This document shows positions 1-8,033 of a DNA stretch of 64,000 nucleotides, piece by piece. A model generated the notes under the pieces. That model saw only the letters and a list, made by a program, of their open reading frames with translations, was not told where the DNA came from and did not search any database. How positions within the stretch are numbered: position 1 is the stretch's first letter; every line of letters starts with the position of its first letter. Source of the DNA: Loktanella atrilutea (GTDB lineage: Bacteria > Pseudomonadota > Alphaproteobacteria > Rhodobacterales > Rhodobacteraceae); assembly GCF_900128995.1 (NCBI RefSeq), contig NZ_FQUE01000011.1, positions 21,401-85,400 on the forward strand. The letters run 5' to 3'. The position numbers were made by a program, and so were the translations under genes.

Positions 1-2
1 GC

Positions 3-572
3 GGTTGGCGCCCGACCCACATGATGGGCACCCGGCTGCGGGGCAAGACACTAGGCATCATCGGCATGGGCCGCATCGGCATTGCCACCGCGCACCGCGC
101 CCGGACGGCGCTGGGGATGAAGGTGATCTATTACAATCGTTCCGAGGTCTCATCGGATCGCTTGACCGATCTGAATGCGCAACGTCGCGACTGTATCGAG
201 GCGGTGCTGGAGGAGGCGGATGTCGTCTCGCTTCACCTGCCGGGCGGTGGTGAAAACACGCACCTGATGGATGCCGAACGTATCGCGCTGATCGGACCAG
301 AGGGGTTTGTGATCAACACCGCCCGTGGCGACGTGATCGACCAGACCGCATTGATTACGGCCCTGCGGGAGGGTCGGATCAAGGGTGCGGGTCTCGACGT
401 ATTCGAAGGCGAACCGCAGGTGCCGGCAGAGCTGATCGCGATGGAGAATGTCGTCCTGCTGCCGCACCTTGGCAGCGCCACAACGGAAACGCGGGAGGAC
501 ATGGGTCATATGGTTGCCGACAACCTTGACGCGTTCTTTGCCGGCCGGGCGGTCCCGAATACGGTCAGTTGA
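3..572 (+). CDS. D-2-hydroxyacid dehydrogenase (glyoxylate/hydroxypyruvate reductase-like), 5' truncated
   Basis: The reading frame is already open at the window edge, so the N-terminal substrate domain is missing. What remains is the NAD-binding domain and the C-terminal return to the substrate domain. A GMGRIG dinucleotide loop lies near the visible N-terminus. It is followed by the catalytic set expected in the D-isomer-specific 2-hydroxyacid dehydrogenase family: Arg in INTARGDV, Glu in DVFEGEP and His in LLPHLGSAT. Family members reduce glyoxylate, hydroxypyruvate or related 2-oxoacids with NAD(P)H in the cytoplasm. The gene converges on the GntR regulator gene with a gap of about 15 bases, so it is probably not part of the malonate operon. 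Substrate cannot be decided from this fragment. Confidence 0.9.
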   Translation, partial: GWRPTHMMGTRLRGKTLGIIGMGRIGIATAHRARTALGMKVIYYNRSEVSSDRLTDLNAQRRDCIEAVLEEADVVSLHLPGGGENTHLMDAERIALIGPEGFVINTARGDVIDQTALITALREGRIKGAGLDVFEGEPQVPAELIAMENVVLLPHLGSATTETREDMGHMVADNLDAFFAGRAVPNTVS

Positions 573-587
573 GAGCGCCCAATGGCG

Positions 588-1280
588 TCAGGCGGCGCTG
601 CTGGACTTGTTCCGCTGCAGCGTCGCGATAAGGTCTGTGAACTGTTCGTTCTGGATCGCCACATGGCTTCGCATGGCGTCGGCCGCTTCTGCCGACTGCC
701 CGGCGCCGATCGCCGCAAGGATCGCGGCGTGTTCGCGCAGCGATGCACCGATCCGCGCACGCGCACGCAGCTGCAGCCGCCGGAAGGCCTGCAGGCGTTT
801 CTGAAGGCGACCGATCTCCTGATGCAGAAATCCATTGCCGCCGATGACGCGGATGGCGTCGTGAAACGCCTCGTTGGCGTAGTAATAGGTATCGCTGTCG
901 CCGGAGTCGGCGGCGATGCGACAGGCTTCGTGACATTCCTCGAGCGTTTGCAGATCGGCCTGCGATGCGCGCCGCGCGGCATTGCGGGCACAAAGCGCTT
1001 CCAGCTCTGCCATGACTTCGAACATCTCGCGCAGGCGGGCGGGGCCGGTATCGACGACGAAGGCGCCGCGCCGCGGAAACTGCTCGACCAGCCCTGTGGC
1101 GGCCAGTTGGAACAGCGCTTGACGGATCGGCGTCCGCGAGACGCCGAATTCCTGCGCCAAGGAGACCTCGTCCAGCCGCGCACCGGGGCGCAGGGCGCCG
1201 GTCAGGATGCGATCCTCGATCGCGTCGCGCAGGTTGGGGGTGTCAGTCGTCACCATGTCGCCTTTCGTATCCTTCCGCAT
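588..1280 (-). CDS. matR: GntR-family (FCD) regulator, probable malonate regulator MatR/GtrA type
   Basis: This 230-residue protein has a GntR winged helix at about residues 15-80 (motif EFGVSRTPIRQAL, then the wing motif FPRRGAFVV). A helical FCD effector domain follows from about 90. It is divergent from the malonate TRAP/decarboxylase/synthetase operon. In rhizobia the comparable gene next to malonate genes is a GntR repressor (MatR, GtrA), and that is the basis for the symbol. A perfect TTGTATACAA palindrome 20 bases upstream of the start could serve both promoters. A second start at 1256 (MVTTDTP) would shorten the protein by 8 residues. The family and role are well supported; the named orthology is inferred from context and the operator. 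Confidence 0.85.
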   Translation of the reverse strand: MRKDTKGDMVTTDTPNLRDAIEDRILTGALRPGARLDEVSLAQEFGVSRTPIRQALFQLAATGLVEQFPRRGAFVVDTGPARLREMFEVMAELEALCARNAARRASQADLQTLEECHEACRIAADSGDSDTYYYANEAFHDAIRVIGGNGFLHQEIGRLQKRLQAFRRLQLRARARIGASLREHAAILAAIGAGQSAEAADAMRSHVAIQNEQFTDLIATLQRNKSSSAA

Positions 1281-1299
1281 GAATACCAGAATCCGCCGC

Positions 1300-1309
1300 T
1301 TGTATACAA
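1300..1309. promoter_or_regulatory. Probable MatR-type operator (perfect TTGTATACAA palindrome)
   Basis: The 10-bp perfect palindrome TTGTATACAA lies in the divergent region between the GntR gene and the TRAP operon, 20 bases from the regulator start and about 100 bases before the binding-protein start. The core CTTGTATACA matches the operator I recall for rhizobial MatR (TCTTGTATACACGA). Autoregulation and control of the malonate operon are inferred. Confidence 0.7.
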
Positions 1310-1411
1310 TATTTCTTGCGTGCCTGCGATTTGTTGTTAACGTCAGGGCAAGGCGCCGGATCGTCTTGGAGGAGATCCCGGCAGACCGTCATATCTTGGG
1401 GAGGAAAACCA

Positions 1412-2401
1412 ATGAAACTTGCAATTCTGGGTACCGTCACGGCGCTGGCGACGACGGCTCTTGGCTCTGCCGCCTTTGCAGAGACGCTGAAACTGAGCCA
1501 CCAGTGGGCCGAAGGCGACGTGCGCCATCAGGTCGCGCAGATGGTGGCCGACGACGTCAAGGCCGCCGGTGTCGATCTGGATATCCAGATCTTTCCGAAC
1601 CAGACGCTTTTCAAGGCGCGTGAGCAGTACACACCCCTGTCGCGCGGTCAGCTCGACATGACGATCCTGCCGCTGTCCTATGCGGGCGGCCAGCAGCCAG
1701 CCTACAACCTGACCCTGATGCCGGGTCTGGTGAAGAACCACGACCACGCCGCGCGCCTGTCCGCGTCGCCCTTCATGGCAGAGATCGAGAAGATCATGGC
1801 CGAGGATGACGTCGTGACTCTGGTTCACGGCTACCTCGCCGGCGGTTTCGGGTCCAACAAGGGCTGCATCACCGCGCCCGAGGACGTGAACGGTGTCACG
1901 ATCCGCGCCGCGGGCAAGAGCTTCGAGCAGATGCTGGCGGGCGCCGGTGCGTCGATCTCCTCGATGGCGTCGTCCGAGATTTATCCCGCTCTGCAGACCG
2001 GTGTATTGGACGCGACGAACACCTCTTCCGAAAGCTTCGTCAGCTATCGCCTTTACGAGCAGCTGTCGTGCTACACGCCCGCCGGCGACTACGCGCTGTG
2101 GTTCATGTATCAGCCGTTGATGATGAACAAGACGACCTTCGACAACCTCACGCCGGAGCAGCAGACCGCCCTGACGGACGCCGGCAAGAAGGCCGAGGCA
2201 TTCTACCTCGAACAGGCAAAGCAGGGCGACCAGATCGCGACGGAGGCCTTCGAGAAAGCCGGGGTCGAGATCGCCCAGATGAACGAGGAGGATTTCAACG
2301 CCTGGCTGGAACTGGCGAAGACCACCTCCTACCCCGCCTTCGTCGAAGAGATGCCCGACGGTGGTCAGAACCTTCTGGACATGGCATTGGCCGTCGAATG
2401 A
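1412..2401 (+). CDS. matP: TRAP transporter solute-binding protein (DctP family), likely malonate-binding
   Basis: This 329-residue periplasmic binding protein of a tripartite ATP-independent transporter has a Sec signal peptide ending near SAAFA (about residue 22). It also has a typical DctP body with the ligand-site segment GVTIRAAGKSFEQ, followed by the hinge region around ATNTSSESF. The start is set at the ATG preceded by GAGGAA; an upstream in-frame extension has no signal-peptide logic. It is followed by a hairpin, then the small and large permeases, malonyl-CoA decarboxylase and malonyl-CoA synthetase. That context points to malonate or a close dicarboxylate as the ligand. The family is certain; the ligand is inferred. 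Confidence 0.9.
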   Translation: MKLAILGTVTALATTALGSAAFAETLKLSHQWAEGDVRHQVAQMVADDVKAAGVDLDIQIFPNQTLFKAREQYTPLSRGQLDMTILPLSYAGGQQPAYNLTLMPGLVKNHDHAARLSASPFMAEIEKIMAEDDVVTLVHGYLAGGFGSNKGCITAPEDVNGVTIRAAGKSFEQMLAGAGASISSMASSEIYPALQTGVLDATNTSSESFVSYRLYEQLSCYTPAGDYALWFMYQPLMMNKTTFDNLTPEQQTALTDAGKKAEAFYLEQAKQGDQIATEAFEKAGVEIAQMNEEDFNAWLELAKTTSYPAFVEEMPDGGQNLLDMALAVE

Positions 2402-2407
2402 GACCTT

Positions 2408-2432
2408 GGGACGGCGGGTGGCCCGCCGTCCC
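2408..2432 (+). other. Intercistronic hairpin between binding-protein and permease genes
   Basis: This is an 11-bp perfect stem (GGGACGGCGGG) with a 3-base loop, starting 6 bases after the binding-protein stop. No long T tract follows, only CCCTTT. It probably protects or partly terminates the upstream message so that more binding protein than permease is made. Confidence 0.6.
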
Positions 2433-2458
2433 CCCTTTGGCAATAGAGGTCTGACCGC

Positions 2459-3025
2459 GTGACTTTCCCCGATGGCGCCCCGCGCCAACTTCCGTTTCCC
2501 GTCCGTGCGATCATGGGCATCTCGACCCTGTGCGGAATCGTCGCGTCGGTGATGATGCTGGTGGCCGTGCTCATTACCTGCCAGATGATCTTTGTCCGCA
2601 GCGTACTGAACCAGTCGACCGTCTGGCAGACGGAGGTCGTGATCTATCTGATGATTGCCGCGACCCTGATCGGTTTGCCTTACGTGCAGAAGCTGCGGGG
2701 GCACGTCGGCGTCGACCTGCTGCCGACGTTGCTGCCGCAGACGATGCGGCGCGGGCTTGCCATCGCGACCCTCGTCATCACCGCGCTGATGATCGCGATC
2801 ATGCTGTGGTACGGCTTCGACATGTGGCACTTCGCATACGAACGCGGCTGGAAGTCCGAAACCGTGCTGTCCGCGCCGCTTTGGATTCCCTACCTCGCGA
2901 TCCCGGTCGGGTTCTTCTTGTTCCTGCTGCAACTGCTGGCGGACCTCTGGCTGTCGGTTACGGCCTTTCCGATGGATGCCAAGGGCCTGCCCGCGATCGG
3001 ACCTGAAATGAGCGAGGACTACTGA
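2459..3025 (+). CDS. matQ: TRAP transporter small permease (DctQ family)
   Basis: This 188-residue integral membrane protein starts at GTG. Four hydrophobic segments are visible, at roughly residues 20-43, 60-76, 95-115 and 140-160. The QTEVVIYLMIAATLIGLPYV segment is characteristic of DctQ subunits. It joins the binding protein and the large permease into a sodium-driven importer. Its stop overlaps the large-permease start by one base (TGATG), so translation of the two is coupled. Acidic residues close the C-terminus. The family call is firm; malonate specificity comes from the neighbouring genes. Confidence 0.9.
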   Translation: MTFPDGAPRQLPFPVRAIMGISTLCGIVASVMMLVAVLITCQMIFVRSVLNQSTVWQTEVVIYLMIAATLIGLPYVQKLRGHVGVDLLPTLLPQTMRRGLAIATLVITALMIAIMLWYGFDMWHFAYERGWKSETVLSAPLWIPYLAIPVGFFLFLLQLLADLWLSVTAFPMDAKGLPAIGPEMSEDY

Positions 3026-4344
3026 TGGACCCGCTCAGCCTCGGCGGCCTTGTCGCGCTGTTTACCGTCGTCATCCTGTTCTCGGGTATCCCCGTGGCCG
3101 TCGGCCTTCTGATGGTTGCGACCGGGTTCCTCTATGTCTTCGACGGCCCCCGCAGCCTGCAGGCCCTGCCGGAGCTCTTCTACGGCGACCTCAATTCCTT
3201 CGCCCTGCTGTCGATCCCGATGTTCATCATCATGGGGGCGGCTATTTCCTCGACCCGCGCGGGACCCGACCTTTACGAGGCGCTAGAGCGTTGGCTCACC
3301 CGCGTGCCGGGCGGCCTGTTGGTCTCGAACCTTGGGGCCTGCGCGCTCTTCGCCGCGATGTCGGGGTCCAGCCCTGCCACCTGTGCGGCCATCGGCAAGA
3401 TGGGCATTCCAGAGATGCGCAAGCGCGGCTATCCGGACGAGGTCGCCGCAGGGTCCATCGCCGCGGGCGGCACGCTGGGCATCCTGATCCCGCCCTCCGT
3501 CACGATGATCGTCTACGGCATCGCGACCGAGACAAGTATCGGCCGCCTGTTCCTGGCCGGTGTACTGCCCGGCCTGCTGCTGGTCGGCCTCTTCATCGCC
3601 TGGGCGATCTTCGACACCTGGCGACGCGGGGCGGCGGGCGTGGCCCTGTCCGGCATCACCTACAGCTGGCGCGAGAAGTTCGAGATCCTGCCCCGCGTCA
3701 TCCCGTTCATCCTCATCATCGCAGGCGTGCTCTATGCTCTTTACGGCGGCATCGCGACGCCGAGCGAGACGGCGGCGGTCGGCGCACTGCTTTGCATCGT
3801 CGTCGCCATCGTCGTCTATCGCATGACGCAGCCCGCCGCCCTGTGGGCCGTGTTGCGCGACAGCACGCGGGAATCCGTGATGATCCTTTTCATCATCGGC
3901 GCAGCGGGGGTGTTCAGCTTCATGCTGTCGTCGCTGTTCGTGACGCAATCCATCGCTGCATGGATCGCCGATCTGGAGGTCAATCGCTGGGTCCTGATGG
4001 CGGTGATCAACCTGTTCCTGCTGGTCGCGGGCTTCTTTTTACCGCCCGTCGCGGTGATCCTGATGTCGGCACCGATCCTGCTCCCGATCATCGTGACGGC
4101 AGGGTTCGATCCCTACTGGTTCGCCGTGATCGTGACGATCAACATGGAAATCGGCCTGATCACGCCACCGGTGGGCCTGAACCTCTACGTCATCAACGGC
4201 ATTGCGCCCGACATCAACCTCAAGAAGATCCTGATCGGGTCCATGCCCTTCGTGCTGTGCATGGTGCTGGCCATTGTAATTCTGTCGGCCTTTCCGTCCA
4301 TCGTCACATGGTTGCCAGACGTGCTGATGGGGCCAGAGCAATGA
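3025..4344 (+). CDS. matM: TRAP transporter large permease (DctM family)
   Basis: This 439-residue permease has about 12 hydrophobic segments and the two glycine-rich DctM signatures. These are the AAGGTLGILIPPSV loop in the first half and EIGLITPPVGLNLYVING in the second. It forms the ion-coupled translocation channel that takes substrate from the periplasmic binding protein. The gene overlaps the small permease by one base at its start and the decarboxylase gene by four at its end (ATGATG). The whole set is therefore one translationally coupled operon. No frameshift or missing segment is seen. Confidence 0.93.
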   Translation: MDPLSLGGLVALFTVVILFSGIPVAVGLLMVATGFLYVFDGPRSLQALPELFYGDLNSFALLSIPMFIIMGAAISSTRAGPDLYEALERWLTRVPGGLLVSNLGACALFAAMSGSSPATCAAIGKMGIPEMRKRGYPDEVAAGSIAAGGTLGILIPPSVTMIVYGIATETSIGRLFLAGVLPGLLLVGLFIAWAIFDTWRRGAAGVALSGITYSWREKFEILPRVIPFILIIAGVLYALYGGIATPSETAAVGALLCIVVAIVVYRMTQPAALWAVLRDSTRESVMILFIIGAAGVFSFMLSSLFVTQSIAAWIADLEVNRWVLMAVINLFLLVAGFFLPPVAVILMSAPILLPIIVTAGFDPYWFAVIVTINMEIGLITPPVGLNLYVINGIAPDINLKKILIGSMPFVLCMVLAIVILSAFPSIVTWLPDVLMGPEQ

Positions 4345-5612
4345 TGCGCGCGACCAATGTCTTTAACGACCTTGTCGGACGGGTCGCGGACAGGGGTCGC
4401 AACCTGATGGGCACGACCGCCCCGCGCAACATGGCCCAGATGTGCGATACCCTGCTTACGGGAAAGGGCGAAGCGACGGGCCTAGCCCTCGCCCGGGCGA
4501 TCTTCGACCGCTACGACGGCATGGGCCTTGCAGACAGGCACGCGTTCTTCACCATGCTGCGCGACCGCTTCGGGGTGGACCGGGCCCGGACGGAGACCGT
4601 GTTGAAGCAATGGCAGGACGGTGACGAGACAAAGCTGCGCGATCTGCACACGGCGTCGGAACCGCGATCGCAAGAGCTGATCCGCCGCCTGAACCGCGCA
4701 CCCGGCGGCACCCGGCGACTGGTCGCGATGCGCCATGACCTGCTGCAACTGATGGACGATGATCGCACCCTGACGCCGCTCGACGCCGATTTCCGGCATC
4801 TCTTCGGGTCGTGGTTCAACCGCGGTTTCCTCGAACTGCAGCGGATCGACTGGCACACGCCCGCCAACGTGCTGGAGAAGATCATCCGCTACGAGGCGGT
4901 GCATGAGATCAGCGGCTGGGACGATCTGCGGCGCCGGGTCGCCGCGCCCGACCGCAGGCTCTATGCCTTCTTCCACCCCGCGCTGGGCGACGATCCCCTG
5001 ATCTTCGTCGAGGTGGCGCTGACCGCGGACATCCCCGGCGACATCGGTGGAATCCTCGCAGCCGATCGTGCAATGACGGACACCGCCAAGGCGCAAACGG
5101 CGGTCTTCTATTCCATTTCGAATTGTCAGGCGGGGCTGCGAGGCATTTCCTTCGGCAATTTTCTGATCAAGCAGGTGGTGGAGGAACTGGGCCGCGAATG
5201 GCCGAACCTGACCACCTTCGTCACCCTTTCGCCTGTGCCGGGCCTGCGCCGCTGGGCGCTGGCGCACCGGGACGAGCTGCCAAAGTACCTGTCGGACACG
5301 GTCGCCGCCGCAGAGGACGGCAGCCGCCCGGTGGCCCTCTCTGACCTCACCGCGCATTACATGCTGACATCCCGTCACCCGCGCGGTGGTGCGACCGACC
5401 CGGTCGCTCGCTTCCATCTTGGCAACGGGGCCCGGCTGGAACGGATTAACCGAGACGCCGATGCCTCTGCCAACGGTCAGACGGCATCGTGGGGGGTCAT
5501 GGTGAACTACCTCTACGATCTGGACACCATCGAGCGAAACCACGAAGCCTATTCCACGATGGGCGAGATCATCGCGGCCCCGCCCGTACGCCGCCTGCTG
5601 AAGACACGATAA
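4341..5612 (+). CDS. matA: Malonyl-CoA decarboxylase
   Basis: This 423-residue enzyme of the malonyl-CoA decarboxylase family converts malonyl-CoA to acetyl-CoA and CO2 in the cytoplasm. The N-terminal half is helical. The C-terminal catalytic domain holds the family signature GLRGISFGNFLIK (about residue 261) and TLSPVPGLRRW (about 295), whose Ser is the conserved active-site residue. Near the end come HLGNGARLERIN and SWGVMVNYLYD, which carry the catalytic His region. The open frame continues upstream through the permease gene, but the start at the ATGATG overlap fits the family length. Together with the synthetase it turns imported malonate into acetyl-CoA. Confidence 0.93.
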   Translation: MMRATNVFNDLVGRVADRGRNLMGTTAPRNMAQMCDTLLTGKGEATGLALARAIFDRYDGMGLADRHAFFTMLRDRFGVDRARTETVLKQWQDGDETKLRDLHTASEPRSQELIRRLNRAPGGTRRLVAMRHDLLQLMDDDRTLTPLDADFRHLFGSWFNRGFLELQRIDWHTPANVLEKIIRYEAVHEISGWDDLRRRVAAPDRRLYAFFHPALGDDPLIFVEVALTADIPGDIGGILAADRAMTDTAKAQTAVFYSISNCQAGLRGISFGNFLIKQVVEELGREWPNLTTFVTLSPVPGLRRWALAHRDELPKYLSDTVAAAEDGSRPVALSDLTAHYMLTSRHPRGGATDPVARFHLGNGARLERINRDADASANGQTASWGVMVNYLYDLDTIERNHEAYSTMGEIIAAPPVRRLLKTR

Positions 5613-5623
5613 GGACCGATCCG

Positions 5624-7144
5624 ATGTATGACGACAATCACCTTGCCCACGCCCTGCGCGCGGCCTCCGTCGGGCAGGAGGGGGCGACCTTTTCGACCAA
5701 TGCGCTGAACGGGGCAGTGACGACCTACGGCGAGTTGTGGTCGCAGGCAGAGGCGATGGCGGGTGCGCTGGTGGGTCTGGGCGTCCAGACCGGCGACCGG
5801 GTCGCGGTACAGATCGAAAAATCGATCAATGGTCTCGCCTGTTACCTCGGGACCTTGCTGGCGGGAGCGATCCACCTGCCGCTGAATACCGGCTATCCGG
5901 CGGCGGAGGTGTCCTATTTCCTGAACGACGCCGCGCCGCGCGTCTTTATCTGCGATCCGGCCAAGTTGGACACACTGACGTCCGTCGCAACAGAGGCCGG
6001 TGTAACCCACGTCCTGACGCTGGACGCAGACGGCGCCGGCACCCTGACCGATGCCGCAGACGATGCGACGCCGCTGGCGCAGGCCGTGGCGCGGGGGGCC
6101 GACGATCTCGCGGCTTTCCTTTACACCTCTGGCACCACAGGGCGCAGCAAGGGCGCCATGCTGACCCACGGCAACCTCGCGTCCAATGCGGATACCCTGC
6201 GCGATCACTGGCAATTCACGGCGGACGACGTTCTGATCCACGCGCTGCCCGTATTCCACACTCACGGGTTATTCGTTGCGATCAACGTGACGCTGTTGGC
6301 GGGCGGCGCGATCATCCTGCACCGCAATTTCGACGCAGCCGCGATTCTGAAGGATTTCAGTCGCGCCACGGCGCTGATGGGCGTGCCGACATTCTATACC
6401 CGCCTGCTGGACCAGCCCGGATTGACGACGGAGGCCTGCGCCGGCATGCGGCTCTTCGTTTCGGGTTCTGCCCCGATGCTGCTGGATACCCATCTGAAAT
6501 GGCGCGACCGCACCGGGCATACGGTGCTGGAACGCTACGGCATGACCGAGACCTGCATGAATACGTCGAACCCCTACGACGGAGAACGCAAGCCCGGCAC
6601 GGTCGGCCTGCCCCTGCCCGGCGTGTCGCTGCGGCTGGCGGGGGCGGACGGCGCCCCGACCCCACCGGGAGAGCCCGGGGGGATCGAGGTGAAGGGTCCG
6701 AACCTTTTCAAGGGCTACTGGCAAATGCCCGAGAAGACGGCGCAGGACATGCGGCCCGACGGCTGGTTCATCACCGGCGACATCGGCCAGATCGACGCGG
6801 ACGGGTACGTCACCATCGTCGGGCGGTCCAAGGACCTGATCATCTCTGGCGGCTACAATATCTATCCCAAAGAGATCGAGGCGCTGATCGACGACATCGA
6901 CGGCGTGACCGAGAGTGCTGCCTTCGGCCTGCCTGATGCGGACTTCGGCGAAAGCGTTGCCGTGGCGGTCGTGCTGGACCGAGGGGCGGAGGTAACGGCC
7001 GACACGATCAAGGACGCCATCGCGCCGCAGCTTGCGCGCTACAAGCACCCCCGCGCCGTCCACATCGTCGATGCCCTGCCCCGCAACACCATGGGCAAGG
7101 TGCAGAAGAACCAGCTGCGCCAAACCTTCACCCCAGAGGCGTGA
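5624..7144 (+). CDS. matB: Malonyl-CoA synthetase
   Basis: This 506-residue ANL-superfamily acyl-CoA ligase activates malonate with ATP and CoA. The AMP-binding P-loop YTSGTTGRSKG is at about residues 167-177. It is followed by ERYGMTET and the hinge DGWFITGDIGQID. The C-terminal domain has GRSKDLIISGGYNIYP and the catalytic lysine in NTMGKVQKNQLR. The NPYDGERKPGTVG stretch matches the MatB substrate-pocket region as I know it. The start is 11 bases after the decarboxylase stop, and a longer upstream frame overlaps that gene. It is the last gene of the malonate operon and converges on the next GntR gene. Confidence 0.92.
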   Translation: MYDDNHLAHALRAASVGQEGATFSTNALNGAVTTYGELWSQAEAMAGALVGLGVQTGDRVAVQIEKSINGLACYLGTLLAGAIHLPLNTGYPAAEVSYFLNDAAPRVFICDPAKLDTLTSVATEAGVTHVLTLDADGAGTLTDAADDATPLAQAVARGADDLAAFLYTSGTTGRSKGAMLTHGNLASNADTLRDHWQFTADDVLIHALPVFHTHGLFVAINVTLLAGGAIILHRNFDAAAILKDFSRATALMGVPTFYTRLLDQPGLTTEACAGMRLFVSGSAPMLLDTHLKWRDRTGHTVLERYGMTETCMNTSNPYDGERKPGTVGLPLPGVSLRLAGADGAPTPPGEPGGIEVKGPNLFKGYWQMPEKTAQDMRPDGWFITGDIGQIDADGYVTIVGRSKDLIISGGYNIYPKEIEALIDDIDGVTESAAFGLPDADFGESVAVAVVLDRGAEVTADTIKDAIAPQLARYKHPRAVHIVDALPRNTMGKVQKNQLRQTFTPEA

Positions 7145-7169
7145 CCACTCCCCCGTGCAGGTGGAAATA

Positions 7170-7886
7170 TCACGCGAGTGACACGCCCGCGCAGGCCGCA
7201 GTGTTGCGGATATGGTCCTGCATCGCTGCCGCCGCCGCCGGGCCGTCCTGACGGCCAAGCGCTTCGAGAATGGCACGGTGCTCGCGGATCGACGCCTGCA
7301 TCCGTGCGACGGCGGTGTTCGGGATCGGAACGCGCTGGCTTTCTGTCATCAGGTCACGGACAGAGCGGTAGAAGTCCCGCAGCATCGGGTTGGGACATGT
7401 CTCGACGATCAGGGCATGAAATCGCAGGTCGGCCTCTACATGGCCGACAAGATCGCCGGCTGACCAGGCCGTCTCGAAGGCGGTGGTGGCCTGCTCCAGT
7501 GCCGCGACGATGTCGGACGTCACGTAAGGGGCGGCCAGACGGCACAATTCGGTCTCGACCAGTGCGCGGGTCTGGAACACGTCACCGATGCGCACCTGAC
7601 CGTCGAACCGCCATGGCTGTGGACCCGCTGCATCCTGAGAACCGGTGACGAATGTGCCCCGCGCCGGATAGGTCCGCACGAGGCCCAGCGTTTCCAGCGT
7701 CAGCAAAGCTTCGCGCAGGGACGCCCGTGACACCTGCAGTTGTTCTGAAAGGACCCGTTGTGACGGAATTTTCTCGTCAGGTTTCAGCACGCCTGACCGG
7801 ATCATCTCTTGCAGGGTTGCGGCGACAGCCTGCGTGACGCTTTTACTGTTCATCTGGTTCATCGCGTATCTTTCGTAACGGCGCAT
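7170..7886 (-). CDS. GntR-family (FadR-type, FCD) transcriptional regulator
   Basis: This 238-residue regulator has a winged helix at about residues 15-80 (EQLQVSRASLREALLTLE, then the wing YPARGTFVTG). A C-terminal FCD helical domain has the metal/ligand motif region DLRFHALIVETCPNP. It is divergent from the polar amino-acid ABC transporter and hydantoinase operon. The shared promoter carries three tandem GGTCNGACC palindromes of the type bound by FadR-subfamily regulators, so local control of that operon is likely. Possible starts are at 7886, 7862 and 7853. The second follows a weak GAAAG site. The effector is unknown. Confidence 0.88.
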   Translation of the reverse strand: MRRYERYAMNQMNSKSVTQAVAATLQEMIRSGVLKPDEKIPSQRVLSEQLQVSRASLREALLTLETLGLVRTYPARGTFVTGSQDAAGPQPWRFDGQVRIGDVFQTRALVETELCRLAAPYVTSDIVAALEQATTAFETAWSAGDLVGHVEADLRFHALIVETCPNPMLRDFYRSVRDLMTESQRVPIPNTAVARMQASIREHRAILEALGRQDGPAAAAAMQDHIRNTAACAGVSLA

Positions 7887-7961
7887 TTTTCATCGAGGAG
7901 CGCCGAATGGCGGGATTATCGGCCACCAACCTTGCCAGACGCACCCCTGCATGCTTGTATC

Positions 7962-7990
7962 TGGTCAGACCGGTCAGACCGGTCGGACCA
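7962..7990. promoter_or_regulatory. Triple tandem palindromic operator GGTC-N-GACC
   Basis: Three adjoining 9-bp units, GGTCAGACC, GGTCAGACC and GGTCGGACC, are flanked by T and A. Each outer edge therefore completes the TGGTC...GACCA form typical of FadR-subfamily GntR operators. The array lies between the divergent GntR gene and the binding-protein gene, about 45 bases before the latter. Binding of the adjacent regulator is inferred. Confidence 0.7.
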
Positions 7991-8033
7991 ATAGTGAAGC
8001 AATAATCACGTCCATGACAGGGAAAACAATATT

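Noticed and set aside
1343..2932. Long minus-strand open frame of 529 codons opposite the TRAP genes
   Set aside because: It is antisense to two well-supported genes with clear signal peptide and membrane segments, and its translation is low-complexity His/Arg/Gly-rich. This is a GC-codon shadow.
3291..4340. N-terminal extension of malonyl-CoA decarboxylase by 350 codons (fusion protein)
   Set aside because: The extension overlaps the DctM permease in another frame and is not protein-like. The overlap start gives the normal family length.
7962..7990. CRISPR-like short repeats
   Set aside because: The units are 9 bp, contiguous, palindromic and without spacers, and lie in a promoter. An operator array explains them.
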